From Bacillus benzoevorans (GTDB taxonomy: Bacteria > Bacillota > Bacilli > Bacillales > Cytobacillaceae), in contig NZ_JACHGK010000007.1 of assembly GCF_014207535.1 (NCBI RefSeq), positions 62,001 to 126,000 of the forward strand: a DNA stretch of 64,000 bases, given 5' to 3'. Every line of letters begins with the position of its first letter. The stretch's first letter is position 1. This document shows positions 43,607 through 52,618 of this stretch, piece by piece. Under the pieces are notes generated by a model, which saw only the letters and a program-made list of their open reading frames with translations, ran no database searches and had not been told where the DNA came from. Made by a program: the position numbers and the translations under genes.

Positions 43607-44398
43607 ATGAAGAGAGATGGACATGTTCATACACCTTTTTGTCCGCACGGTACAAAAGATAGCTTTGAAGCGTACATTGAAAGGGCACTAACGCTCGGAA
43701 TGGAGGAAATTTCTTTTACTGAGCATGCACCTTTGCCGGATGGGTTTATCGATACGACACCGGAAAAGGACAGCGCAATGGAGCGGGAAAAACTAAGTCA
43801 ATATTTCAGCGAAGTGGAACGAGTGAAAAAGCTCTATCAAGGAAGAATCGAGATTCATGCAGGATTGGAGATCGATTATATCGAGGGCTATGAAAAAGAG
43901 AGCAAAGCATTTCTGGATGAAATCGGTTCAAAGCTTGATGATGCCATTTTATCTGTGCATTTTTTAAAGCATGAAGATACCTATCATTGTCTTGATTACA
44001 GTCCGCAATATTTTGCCGAAATGGTTGAAATATTCGGTTCTGTAGAAGCCATCTATCAGAAATATTATGAGACGGTACGCTTGTCCGTTCTTGCCGACTT
44101 GGGCTGCTTTAAACCAAAAAGGATCGGGCATCCAACCCTTGTCCATAAATTTCAAAATCGTTTTCCATTCCATGGTGACGAACGCACCATCATTCTTGAC
44201 ATTTTAGAGAGCATCAGTGCCCAAGGCTGTGAAATCGATTATAACGGGGCGGGAACGGCTAAACCTTTATGCCGCGAACCATATCCATCCGATTGGGTAG
44301 CTGCCATAGCAAAGGAAAAGCAGATTCCGCTTATTTATGGCTCAGATGCCCATCAAGTGAAAGAACTGGGACAAGGTTATCGGCAGCTGCTCCTCTAA
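43607..44398 (+). CDS. hisJ: Histidinol-phosphatase (PHP family)
   Basis: Removes phosphate from histidinol phosphate in histidine synthesis. The ATG at 43607 follows GGGGGAT at 7 nt; a TTG five codons upstream overlaps that site and is not used. The 263-residue protein has PHP metal motifs: KRDGHVHTPFCPHG near 2-15, EISFTEHAP near 38, GLEIDYIEGY near 87, SVHFLKHED near 117, and a final YGSDAHQVKELG near 244. As in B. subtilis, the gene is away from the main his operon. Confidence 0.94.
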   Translation: MKRDGHVHTPFCPHGTKDSFEAYIERALTLGMEEISFTEHAPLPDGFIDTTPEKDSAMEREKLSQYFSEVERVKKLYQGRIEIHAGLEIDYIEGYEKESKAFLDEIGSKLDDAILSVHFLKHEDTYHCLDYSPQYFAEMVEIFGSVEAIYQKYYETVRLSVLADLGCFKPKRIGHPTLVHKFQNRFPFHGDERTIILDILESISAQGCEIDYNGAGTAKPLCREPYPSDWVAAIAKEKQIPLIYGSDAHQVKELGQGYRQLLL

Positions 44399-44469
44399 TG
44401 GAAATAGCGAAAAAAAAAGCAAGGAAAGCAGCGCTTTAGGATGATCGTTACCTTTATATGGATAAACGA

Positions 44470-45102
44470 TTATAATAGAGCGTAGCTTTCATTTTTCCAT
44501 AATGGCGAAGAAAGGGTACTATCTATCCATTGATGCAGTGCGCCAAGATATTTATCGAGAAAGTGTTTTTCATGGGGAAAGATATGAAGAACCTCAGAAA
44601 TATAATGGCTGTTTATAAACGGCATAGATAACATTCCCTTCAATTGAATGATAAAATAGTTACCGTTTAGTTTCTTATATTCCTGTTTTTCTACCCCATA
44701 TTCTAAAATCCTTGTCAAATAATACCTTTCCTTAACTAAATAGGTAGACATAATTTCACGGACCATTTGCGAATCAAGCGAAATTTCCCGCAAGACAAAT
44801 CTAGATAATGGAATATTTTCGCAATGGAACACAAGAAGATTTTTTATAATATTTTTCATGCAATGCCGTGCGCCCTTTTCCAGTTCGCCTAATCCTTTTT
44901 CAATTTCCGCCATATAACGTTCAAAGTAAATCGTAAAGCAATACTCTAAAAGACCATTTTTATTTTGGAAATAGTAGGAAATATTTGCGATGTTTACCTT
45001 TGCCTTTTTGGCGATGTCCCTGATGGTTGTGCCATTGAATCCGTTCGTATTAAATAAGAAAATCGCTGCGGCCGCGATCTCATCCTTTGCGTTTCTTCTC
45101 AC
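44470..45102 (-). CDS. refZ: RefZ, TetR-family regulator of FtsZ at sporulation
   Basis: A 210-residue TetR-like DNA-binding protein. The HTH at about 25-45 reads FNGTTIRDIAKKAKVNIANISYYF, followed by NKNGLLEYC. In B. subtilis RefZ (YttP) binds motifs near the chromosome origin and adjusts FtsZ ring placement when sporulation begins. The start is GTG at 45102 with GGGGGAG upstream. Its assignment rests on the hisJ-yttP-ytrP-rpsD neighbourhood and length; other TetR regulators look similar. Confidence 0.8.
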   Translation of the reverse strand: MRRNAKDEIAAAAIFLFNTNGFNGTTIRDIAKKAKVNIANISYYFQNKNGLLEYCFTIYFERYMAEIEKGLGELEKGARHCMKNIIKNLLVFHCENIPLSRFVLREISLDSQMVREIMSTYLVKERYYLTRILEYGVEKQEYKKLNGNYFIIQLKGMLSMPFINSHYISEVLHIFPHEKHFLDKYLGALHQWIDSTLSSPLWKNESYALL

Positions 45103-45302
45103 GTTTTCTCCCCCTTATCTTCAAATCGATCGTATAATTCTTCAATTCTCTTTTTTTTCTGATTATCCTTTGAATATTTCTCGACACAAAAGCCTGATTC
45201 CCCTCCTTTCGTCAATCATCATACCGAAGCAGCGGCATCATTAGAACCCATTTTTGCTTTTACAGTCGAATCGCATCTATTAGCCGCGAAAATTTTTGTA
45301 AA

Positions 45303-45372
45303 ACAAAAAGAGGCTGCCCCTCTATTCAATCCAGCATGACTGGATCTTTATAGAGGGGACAGCCCCTTTGAA
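45303..45372 (-). terminator. dgcP terminator
   Basis: A long hairpin with GGCTGCCCCTCTAT paired to ATAGAGGGGACAGCC and an inner TCCAG/CTGGA pair; T5 follows on the minus strand, 10 nt past the dgcP stop. Confidence 0.85.
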
Positions 45373-45381
45373 CGCTAAAGT

Positions 45382-46806
45382 TCATTCACTTTCCTGAACG
45401 ACAACTTTATTTTTGCCGCTTGTTTTTGCCTCGTACAGTGCTTTATCCGCCCGTTTAAAAAGAGCGAGATAGGTGTCATTCTTGCTTTTTTCCCAATAAG
45501 AAAGTCCGCAGGAAACCGTTACGGTCGGATGCGAAGTTTCCCGGACTCTTGTCACCAGACGTTCCGCAATTTGACTCCCTATTTCCACTGATACCCGCGG
45601 CAGATAAACAGCCAATTCTTCGCCTCCCCATCTGGCCCCAATATCCGTACCGCGAATATTGGAACGAATGATATCCGCCACTTGAATAATGACTTCATCC
45701 CCAACCTGATGGCCGTATGTGTCATTTATTTTTTTAAAATTATCAATGTCCATAATAATAAATATACCGCCGCCATCCACCTCCATCGAGGCTTTGATTT
45801 TGTCATCGAGAAAATTCCTTGAATACAGCTTTGTTAAATAATCGGTTACAACCATCTTTTCCAATGCTTCACGCAATATCGTATTCGTAAAAGCCAAGGT
45901 TGAATGCTGTATTAATGAAACATACAGTTTGAATGTTTCAAACGAGAAAAAATAGGGTTTCCGGTGCAAAGCAAGAGAGTATCCCTTTAAATTACCCGAA
46001 TGAACCATTGGTACTGCCATTGCCGATTGGTATAAACACGCCTTAGCTTCGCCGGGCAATGTTAAATCCCCCATAAATAAAGGCTCTTTTTCTTGAAGAA
46101 TCTTCTCTTTAAAATAATTAACATAAACCTTAGATTCTTCGGAGAAAAAGAACGGGGTACTCCCCTCCTGAACAATTGGGTTCATATCTCCGTAGGAAAA
46201 TAGAATAAATGCTGTTTCCTCGGCAGAAAAGGAGGTTACGATCTGCTTTGACATATAATCCATCGTGTCCGCAAGACGAAGATTGGTATTTAAATAACGC
46301 GTTGTTTCATTAATAAGCTGTAAATCTGCAACAAGCTGTTTCGTTTGTTGATATAATTGTGCATTCTCAATGGCACCGCCGGCAGTAGTGGCGAGCAGAG
46401 AAATAAATTCCACTTCATTTTTAGGGAATGCAAGAGTATTTGGTGCTATTACCTGCAATACCCCATATACCCCCTGTTTCCCCTTTAGCGGTGCATATAG
46501 GATCGACTGTCTTTCCTGTACTGAATCCTCAAAGGCAATAGCCCCGGAAACATATGACTGCATTAATGAAGTATCTTCGCTGTTATAGTCTAAACTTTTA
46601 ATGGGAAGACCTTCATATCCTTTATGATCCTGAGATAGAAAAAGAAAATAAGTGAAAGCCGGGTATACATCTTTTAAAGTAAGAATAATTTCTTCTAAGA
46701 CGGATTCCTTATTCATTGAAGAATGGAATTTCTCTGTAACGCGATAAAGCTGTTTGTATCTGTTTTCCTCTGTAAAACCTTTATTGGTTTTTTTGGCATT
46801 TTCCAT
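45382..46806 (-). CDS. dgcP: Diguanylate cyclase with GAF domains (DgcP/YtrP type)
   Basis: Makes cyclic di-GMP from GTP, controlling motility and biofilm states. The ATG at 46806 is chosen for the GGTGGTG upstream. The 474-residue protein has N-terminal GAF-type sensing regions (about 15-160 and 165-310) and a C-terminal GGDEF domain (about 320-470), with MDIDNFKKINDTYGHQVGD and the active-site motif RWGGEELAVYLP; GGEE lies at residues 394-397, so the site is intact. No RxxD-type inhibitory site is obvious just before it. It is about 100 residues shorter than B. subtilis DgcP as I recall it. No transmembrane segment, hence cytosolic. Confidence 0.88.
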   Translation of the reverse strand: MENAKKTNKGFTEENRYKQLYRVTEKFHSSMNKESVLEEIILTLKDVYPAFTYFLFLSQDHKGYEGLPIKSLDYNSEDTSLMQSYVSGAIAFEDSVQERQSILYAPLKGKQGVYGVLQVIAPNTLAFPKNEVEFISLLATTAGGAIENAQLYQQTKQLVADLQLINETTRYLNTNLRLADTMDYMSKQIVTSFSAEETAFILFSYGDMNPIVQEGSTPFFFSEESKVYVNYFKEKILQEKEPLFMGDLTLPGEAKACLYQSAMAVPMVHSGNLKGYSLALHRKPYFFSFETFKLYVSLIQHSTLAFTNTILREALEKMVVTDYLTKLYSRNFLDDKIKASMEVDGGGIFIIMDIDNFKKINDTYGHQVGDEVIIQVADIIRSNIRGTDIGARWGGEELAVYLPRVSVEIGSQIAERLVTRVRETSHPTVTVSCGLSYWEKSKNDTYLALFKRADKALYEAKTSGKNKVVVQESE

Positions 46807-46940
46807 GTTTAGCACCACCAAGGTTCTATGGTAATTGCTTCAATTTCCTCTTTATGGGTATAAATCACTAATATTTTACCATACCTTCCCCCTATGTAAA
46901 TCATATAGATACATATATATTTACGATAGTTAAAATAATC

Positions 46941-46970
46941 TTGACATTATTCTAAGAAAAATTATATAAT
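46941..46970 (+). promoter_or_regulatory. Sigma-A promoter of rpsD
   Basis: Perfect TTGACA (46941-46946) and TATAAT (46965-46970) with an 18-bp spacer; transcription should start near 46977. Confidence 0.85.
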
Positions 46971-46976
46971 ATTCCT

Positions 46977-47216
46977 TGTGTAAAATATCGCAGCTTATGT
47001 GAATACTTTTTTGGTATCATTTTGTTCCTCGTCGTGCAATAAGTTATCATTCATTCTGATGTTTAGATAACTCCAGCTACCGCATTTCGATGATGATGGT
47101 GTATTGTGTAACCCTCAGCTGCCAGGGCGAAGGTACATGAAAACAAAATGTCCATGAAGGCTTATCACGTCTGTTTTTATTTTACCAAAATAAAAACATA
47201 GAGGAGGAGTCAATTA
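46977..47216 (+). ncRNA. rpsD 5' leader, probable S4 autoregulatory RNA
   Basis: A 240-nt untranslated leader with no ORF. Several pairing segments can be read, including TTATC/GATAA (47043-47079) and CCAGGGCGAAGG. A perfect 12-bp hairpin, TGTTTTTATTTT-ACC-AAAATAAAAACA (47173-47199), lies 3 nt before the GAGGAGGAG ribosome binding site. B. subtilis rpsD is repressed by its own product S4 binding the leader; homology here is inferred from position and length. Confidence 0.6.
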
Positions 47217-47819
47217 ATGGCTCGTTATACAGGTCCAAGTTGGAAATTATCCCGTCGTTTAGGAATCTCTTTAAGCGGCACAGGTAAAGAATTAGAAAAG
47301 CGTCCATATGCTCCAGGGCAACATGGTCCAAACCAACGTAAAAAACTATCTGAATATGGTTTACAATTACAAGAAAAACAAAAGCTTCGCCATATGTACG
47401 GTGTAAATGAACGCCAATTCCGTAACCTATTTGATAAAGCGGGTAAAATGGCTGGTATCCACGGCGAAAACTTTATGATTCTTTTAGAATCTCGTTTAGA
47501 TAATCTTGTATACCGTTTAGGTTTAGCACGTACTCGTCGTGCAGCTCGTCAGCTTGTAAACCACGGTCATATTCTAGTAGATGGCAAACGCGTTGATATT
47601 CCATCATTCCGCGTTGCAATCGGTCAAACAATCGGTGTTCGTGAAAAATCACGCAACCTTGATGTCATTAAAGAAGCAATCGAAGTGAACAATTATGTTC
47701 CTGATTATGTAACTTTTGATGCTGATAAATTAGAAGGAACATTCACTCGTTTACCAGAGCGTTCTGAACTTCCAGCTGAAATTAACGAATCATTCATCGT
47801 TGAGTTCTACTCTCGTTAA
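47217..47819 (+). CDS. rpsD: 30S ribosomal protein S4
   Basis: Primary 16S rRNA-binding protein of the small subunit and translational autorepressor in Bacillus. The 200-residue protein has MARYTGPSWKLSRRLGISLS at the N-terminus and the S4 RNA-binding domain near 92-155 (RLDNLVYRLGLARTRRAARQ, VNHGHILVDGKRVDIPSFRV). Only one or no Cys is present, the zinc-free form. Codon use is of the highly expressed kind. GAGGAGGAG precedes the ATG. It stands alone, away from the main ribosomal operons, as in B. subtilis. Confidence 0.98.
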   Translation: MARYTGPSWKLSRRLGISLSGTGKELEKRPYAPGQHGPNQRKKLSEYGLQLQEKQKLRHMYGVNERQFRNLFDKAGKMAGIHGENFMILLESRLDNLVYRLGLARTRRAARQLVNHGHILVDGKRVDIPSFRVAIGQTIGVREKSRNLDVIKEAIEVNNYVPDYVTFDADKLEGTFTRLPERSELPAEINESFIVEFYSR

Positions 47820-47845
47820 TTAATATGCTTTGTAAATAGCATATG

Positions 47846-47893
47846 CAAAAACCCTAGAAACCTTGTTATATCAATGGTTCTAGGGTTTTTTAT
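47846..47893 (+). terminator. rpsD terminator
   Basis: Arms AACCCTAGAAACC / GGTTCTAGGGTT with a 13-nt loop and a T5-6 tail, 27 nt after the rpsD stop. Confidence 0.85.
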
Positions 47894-47980
47894 TTGAATT
47901 ATGCTTAGTGAAAGAATGTATTCTCCCACATCTATTTGGGGGAAATTTAGGGGTTAAATAAGTGAACAGACGCTTGTTAA

Positions 47981-48011
47981 AAACCCACCAACATAAATGT
48001 TGGTGGGCTTA
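47981..48011 (-). terminator. Terminator of the first MFS gene
   Basis: Arms CCCACCAACA / TGTTGGTGGG with a TAAA loop; the minus strand continues into T5. It lies about 100 nt past the transporter stop codon. Confidence 0.75.
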
Positions 48012-48108
48012 TCAACATTATTTAGGCATTTTTCATTTAAAACATCATATTTTATAGTACCGCTTCAGGATGAGATTTCTTAATTCTCATTATTACATGG
48101 ATGCACAA

Positions 48109-49407
48109 TTATTTCCTTTCTGCATATACATTTGTTGCTTTGGTTTCATGGGTGAAAAACGATGCCGCAGTACTCACTGCAACCAATACTATTAGAACAA
48201 AATATGCCTTTTGATATCCTAAGGCCGGCATTGACTGATAGGCATCAAGAATTTTCCCCATCAATACAGGTACAACCGCTGCTCCTGCAAAGCCTATGCA
48301 ATTTACCACACCTGTTGCAATACCTGAATATCTTCTGTCGTTTACTTCGTTTGCGACAGTCCAGCACATTGTAAAGCACGACATCACAAATCCCATGATG
48401 AAAAGGAACGGCATAAGCATTGATACAGGCATTTTTACATATACGAAAACAATCCAGCAGAGTAGGGTTACTAAGCTTAAACTAACAACGATGGACTTAC
48501 GCTTTTTAATTTTATCTGAAATATAGCCTACCAAGAGACTGCTTACCGCGGAACCTATCACTGCGACCATAATCATGTTGGCAGCCTGAATCGTTGACAT
48601 TCCGTAAGTTGTAATGAGATAAGAAACACCAAAGGTTCCCAGAAGAACAACATACCCCGTGTATAAACCGATATAGGTCAGTGATATAATCCATGTTCTT
48701 TTATTTGACATAACTGACCTTAAGGCTTCCCCGACTTTTATAGCTGAAGTTACAGCCGGTCTTCCTTCAAGCTCATCCATTCCCGGAAGACCCATATCAG
48801 TTGGATCATCTTTAACTAACAATACTACCAATACAGCAAAGACTACCATTGCCACTCCCATGTAAATGAATGTGTTTCTCCATCCAAATGTACCTGTTGC
48901 GATTACAAGAGGTGTTTGGGCAAGTACTGCTCCCACGTTGGCAGCCACGCCAGCAAATCCGACCATCAGCGCAAAGTTCTTTGCATAGAACCAACGTGAT
49001 TGAATTTTGATCAGGCAAATGAACACAACGGATACTCCGATACCAACCATAAATCTTCCAAGATAAGCGATCATGATGTTTGAAGCCAGTCCAAATATAA
49101 TGGAGCCGACTGCTGCAAGCAAAGAGAATGAAGCAACCGTCTTCTTCGGTCCAAACTTATCTGCCAGTATTCCTGATGGAATCTGCATAATAAAATATGC
49201 ATAGAAATACATGGATCCAAGGGTTGCAAACTGAGCTGCGCCTATGTTGAAAGCTTCCTCAAGGTCTGTCTTTACAACTCCTGCAGCCATTCGATGGAAG
49301 GTAACAAATACATAGACAGCCGCTAAAACAATCCAAACAATCCAACGATATCCCTCAACACGTTTAACACGTTTGTCTTTTTCATTTATTCTAATAGCTT
49401 CTTCCAT
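48109..49407 (-). CDS. MFS transporter (accessory region)
   Basis: A 432-residue major facilitator with 12 predicted membrane segments from about residue 22 to 420. The family motif A after segment 2 reads GILADKFGPKKTVA (about 80-93), and TDLEEAFNIGAAQFATLGS lies between segments 1 and 2. The charged N-terminus (EKDKRVKRVEGYRW) and a central loop near 195-225 face the cytoplasm. It resembles anion:cation symporter-like carriers of organic acids, but the substrate cannot be fixed. ATG with TAGGAGG upstream. It is monocistronic between rpsD and the M20 gene, and B. subtilis has nothing equivalent here that I recall. Confidence 0.85.
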   Translation of the reverse strand: MEEAIRINEKDKRVKRVEGYRWIVWIVLAAVYVFVTFHRMAAGVVKTDLEEAFNIGAAQFATLGSMYFYAYFIMQIPSGILADKFGPKKTVASFSLLAAVGSIIFGLASNIMIAYLGRFMVGIGVSVVFICLIKIQSRWFYAKNFALMVGFAGVAANVGAVLAQTPLVIATGTFGWRNTFIYMGVAMVVFAVLVVLLVKDDPTDMGLPGMDELEGRPAVTSAIKVGEALRSVMSNKRTWIISLTYIGLYTGYVVLLGTFGVSYLITTYGMSTIQAANMIMVAVIGSAVSSLLVGYISDKIKKRKSIVVSLSLVTLLCWIVFVYVKMPVSMLMPFLFIMGFVMSCFTMCWTVANEVNDRRYSGIATGVVNCIGFAGAAVVPVLMGKILDAYQSMPALGYQKAYFVLIVLVAVSTAASFFTHETKATNVYAERK

Positions 49408-49601
49408 GTAGATCCTCCTAATATTTATACAACTATGATTTATATTTTATATACTGGAAGCTTATAAGGAATTAATACTGTTCTTAATGGTTTCCTTGGT
49501 TTCCTGGCTTTTCTAGATTCACCTTTGAGGTTTGCTGAGGGATATTTTTTATGCTGAACGTTTTAAAAAATCAATATGGAATTCCGTCGGAAAAGGGTAA
49601 A

Positions 49602-49614
49602 GGTGTCAGACACC
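49602..49614. repeat. REP-like palindrome GGTGTC-A-GACACC
   Basis: A perfect 13-nt palindrome of the same build (GGTGnC-w-GnCACC) as the pair at 54399-54448. I recall this motif as common between genes in Bacillaceae. Confidence 0.55.
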
Positions 49615-49763
49615 ATAATTAAATTATCTGCCATTGTTTTCAATACTATGTAACTAAATCAACTTCAAAGGCGGAATACAAACGGTTAGCAAATCAATAC
49701 GGCAATAGATGGCAACTTTTTTTGCTCCACTTTCTCAGGAATATATCTTATATTTTTTCGAGC

Positions 49764-49803
49764 AAAAAAACCTTCAAAGGTGCAACCGCTTGAAGGCTTT
49801 TTT
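49764..49803 (-). terminator. Terminator of the MFS-M20 operon
   Basis: 7-bp core arms CCTTCAA / TTGAAGG extended by A/T pairs, T7 on the minus strand, about 70 nt past the M20 stop. Confidence 0.8.
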
Positions 49804-49872
49804 CATTACAATTATTATTTATTATATATTCTTTTATCCTATGGGAATGATTGGACAGCCCCCATGTCTTTT

Positions 49873-51054
49873 TTATTCAAAATAACTGCAGACAACTTGT
49901 GCAACTGATTTTGCTGCCACTAAAAGAGCATCTTCATCGATATCAAATTTTGGATGATGATTAAAATATGGAGTTTCTACCCCTTTTGGGCGAGCTCCAA
50001 TGTTAAAGAAGCATCCTGGAATTTTTTCAAGATAATAGGCAAAATCCTCTGAACCGGAAATCATTGGGCTTTCTACGATCTCCTTTATATCTGAATCATT
50101 CATCGCTTCAAGAGAGGCTTTAACGAATGATGATATTTCCGGATCATTATATAATGGAGGATAATCTGCTGTATAGGTCAATTCACAACTAACACCAAAC
50201 TCTGCTTCAATCCCCTTTATAATACGGCGAATCTCTTTTTCAATCAATTGCTGCGTTTCAACTGTCATATAGCGCACATCACCTTCAAGCTCAACACTGT
50301 CTTTAATCACATTGAAGGTGCCTTTTCCATCGAAAGAACCAATCGTGATAACCCCGACATCAAATGGATTTAAGCGACGGCTAATGACGGTTTGGACAGC
50401 AGTGACAAAATGGGCTCCTGCAACAATCGCATCATTGGCCATATGAGGAGAAGAGCCGTGACCGCCAACTCCTTGAATCTTTAGCTTGAAATAAGTTCTT
50501 CCAGCCATTGCAGGACCACTGCGAAAAGCGATAGAACCTAATGGCATATTCGGGAATAAGTGTGTGCCGAATATGGCATCCAAGTCATCTAAGGCACCGG
50601 ATTCAACAATACTTTTTGCTCCGCCTGGAGGTGCTTCCTCTGCATGCTGATGAATAATTTTGATCGTACCGGCTAGCTCAGATTTTAATTGGATCAGACA
50701 GTCAGCAAGGACCAAAAGGTAAGCGGTATGCCCGTCATGTCCGCAGGCGTGCATGACTCCTTCATTTTTTGATTTAAATGGCACATCCGCTTCTTCCACA
50801 ATTGGCAGCGCATCAAAATCTGCACGAAGACCAATGGTTTTTCCCGGTTTATCCCCTTTAATGGTTACAACAATTCCATAGCCATTTCCAACATTCGTTT
50901 GAATTTCTACATCTTTTCCTTTATAAAAATCTGTAATATATTGCGCTGTTTTTTCTTCTTGAAAAGATAACTCTGGATGTTCATGTAAATAACGGCGAAT
51001 TTGAATCATTTCATCCTTACGGGATTCTAATAATTCCATTAATTGCTTTCTCAT
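49873..51054 (-). CDS. M20D family amidohydrolase / N-acyl amino acid hydrolase
   Basis: A 393-residue cytosolic zinc or manganese hydrolase of the M20D group (aminoacylase, indole-acetyl-amino acid hydrolase and hippurate hydrolase type), which releases an amino acid from an N-acyl conjugate. Metal ligands are visible: Cys104 and His106 in MHACGHDGHTAY, Glu139/Glu140 in HQHAEEAPPGG, His near 164 in GTHLFPN, and His near 365 in FNHHPKFD. A dimerisation (lid) domain covers about 185-300. ATG with GGAGAGG upstream. It follows the second MFS gene by 37 bp on the same strand, so the transporter probably imports its substrate. The acyl group is unknown. Confidence 0.88.
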   Translation of the reverse strand: MRKQLMELLESRKDEMIQIRRYLHEHPELSFQEEKTAQYITDFYKGKDVEIQTNVGNGYGIVVTIKGDKPGKTIGLRADFDALPIVEEADVPFKSKNEGVMHACGHDGHTAYLLVLADCLIQLKSELAGTIKIIHQHAEEAPPGGAKSIVESGALDDLDAIFGTHLFPNMPLGSIAFRSGPAMAGRTYFKLKIQGVGGHGSSPHMANDAIVAGAHFVTAVQTVISRRLNPFDVGVITIGSFDGKGTFNVIKDSVELEGDVRYMTVETQQLIEKEIRRIIKGIEAEFGVSCELTYTADYPPLYNDPEISSFVKASLEAMNDSDIKEIVESPMISGSEDFAYYLEKIPGCFFNIGARPKGVETPYFNHHPKFDIDEDALLVAAKSVAQVVCSYFE

Positions 51055-51091
51055 ATTAACCTCTCCGTTTCTATTAACACTTTATATTTCT

Positions 51092-52366
51092 CTATGCAGG
51101 ACGTTCAACAGAACCGTTATCATCATCATGTAAGTATTTCTTTCTTGAAATGGAATAAGATAACGTAATACATCCCATAGAAAGTAAGGCAATAACAGTT
51201 ATTCCAATCCATGCCCAAGTATAGGAACCCATCAGATCATAAACCGCTCCTGTCATGATTCCACCAAAAGCCATACCTACTTGAAAAGCACTATTCGTGA
51301 TTCCCATCATGACACCATAATTTTTAGAACCAAATATATGACTCGCAAAAAGTGGAAGCGACACACTGGCAACGGCATTTCCTAATGCGAGGAAAATCGC
51401 CATAATGATTAAGATTGATTTACTTTGTCCAAATAACAAAAGGATAAAGGCGACCGATATAGCTAAGTAAGCAATAACTCCCGATTTAATAACACCCACT
51501 TTATCACTAATCCATCCAAGGATTAGTTTTCCGAAAATGCCTAGTAAGGAATAAATTGCAACGATTGTAGCGGCATAAGCCATTCCATGCATATCACTGA
51601 CATATGGATTAATTTGCTGCAGAGAACCAGTTGTAAATAAGCCAATGGTAAAAACGCCAATCATATAAATGTAGAAAAATGGTTTTTTCTTCGCTTCAGC
51701 CGGGGTGATGTCTACCTCTATTTCAGCTTTTGGTTTATCAGATGCATCCATTTCCCCTTCCCCATACGGGTTCAAACCGACATCTTCAGGCCTTTTTCTC
51801 ATGACGAACAAGGCCATAGGCAGACCTACAATTAAAATAACAAGTCCCATGATAAAATAAGTTTGTCTCCAGCCAACGTTCATAATGAGATTGGCGATAA
51901 TCGGGCTCATAATGAAACCGCCTAAACCAATACCAGATATCGCAATACTCAAGGCTAATCCTCTGCTTTTTTTAAACCAATTCACAATAATAATTTGTGT
52001 AGTTAAGTTCCCGCAAAATGCGAAGGATATGCCAAGAAAGGCTGCTGAAATGTATAAGTGATACACAGATTGTGCAAGTCCATAGGACATATAGGATAGA
52101 GAAAATACGATTATGCCCAGTGATAAAATCATTTTAACATTATATTTTTGCACCATTTTTCCCACAATCGGGGATAAAATAATCCCGCATAAGGCAATAA
52201 TAGTCGTCGTTAATGTAAAAGCACTTCGCGGAATATCGAATTCTTCTGTTATAGGAATCATATAGAGACTTACTAATGCACTTGTAAACGGAACGGTTAG
52301 TGTGATTAATAAAAGCCCTGCTAAAACTATCCACCATCCATAAAAAATTCCTTTTTTCTTCGGCAT
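51092..52366 (-). CDS. MFS transporter, operon partner of the M20 amidohydrolase
   Basis: A 424-residue major facilitator with 12 membrane segments (about 9-30 through 390-410). It resembles the oxalate:formate antiporter/monocarboxylate porter group: N-terminal FYGWWIVLAGLLLITLTVPF, motif A-like GKMVQKYNVKMIL near 70, and a long cytoplasmic loop near 190-225 (ASDKPKAEIEVDITPAEAKK). It is not a close copy of the MFS gene at 48109. ATG with GGGAGGATCC upstream. Two cre-like sites lie in the 250 bp before it, which suggests catabolite repression of the operon. Substrate presumably matches the downstream amidohydrolase. Confidence 0.85.
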   Translation of the reverse strand: MPKKKGIFYGWWIVLAGLLLITLTVPFTSALVSLYMIPITEEFDIPRSAFTLTTTIIALCGIILSPIVGKMVQKYNVKMILSLGIIVFSLSYMSYGLAQSVYHLYISAAFLGISFAFCGNLTTQIIIVNWFKKSRGLALSIAISGIGLGGFIMSPIIANLIMNVGWRQTYFIMGLVILIVGLPMALFVMRKRPEDVGLNPYGEGEMDASDKPKAEIEVDITPAEAKKKPFFYIYMIGVFTIGLFTTGSLQQINPYVSDMHGMAYAATIVAIYSLLGIFGKLILGWISDKVGVIKSGVIAYLAISVAFILLLFGQSKSILIIMAIFLALGNAVASVSLPLFASHIFGSKNYGVMMGITNSAFQVGMAFGGIMTGAVYDLMGSYTWAWIGITVIALLSMGCITLSYSISRKKYLHDDDNGSVERPA

Positions 52367-52395
52367 ACTAGGATCCTCCCATTAATAGAAAATGT

Positions 52396-52409
52396 GGTAA
52401 TCGTTTACA
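52396..52409 (-). promoter_or_regulatory. Candidate cre 30 bp before the MFS-M20 operon
   Basis: Minus strand TGTAAACGATTACC matches 12 of 14 cre positions. Its location just before the ribosome binding site suits a roadblock or promoter-proximal repression site. Confidence 0.5.
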
Positions 52410-52502
52410 TTATTGATTAGTACCCGTTCATACTTTTCATAAAAGCCTTTTAGTAATATGAAAAAATATTCAGCTGAATTTATAACTGTATTGTACATAT
52501 TT

Positions 52503-52520
52503 TGATAGCGCTTACGTAAG
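52503..52520 (+). promoter_or_regulatory. Second cre-like site with an overlapping palindrome
   Basis: TGATAGCGCTTACG (52503-52516) matches 12 of 14 cre positions, and CTTACGTAAG (52511-52520) is a perfect 10-bp palindrome. The region between the MFS operon and the PucR gene thus holds two possible control sites. Confidence 0.45.
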
Positions 52521-52618
52521 GTTAAAACTTTTCATTTTTTCTCGTTAAAATGAATTTTTTTTCACGGAACAAGATACGATGAATAATGGATCTTTCATTT
52601 AGGAGTTAGATTTACACA

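Larger units (their letters stand above)
49408..49872. other. Intergenic region with a REP-like palindrome
   Basis: 465 bp without a gene. It holds the upstream region of the MFS gene, a REP-like palindrome at 49602-49614 and the terminator of the M20 gene at 49764-49803. I see no supported ORF or RNA gene. Confidence 0.6.
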
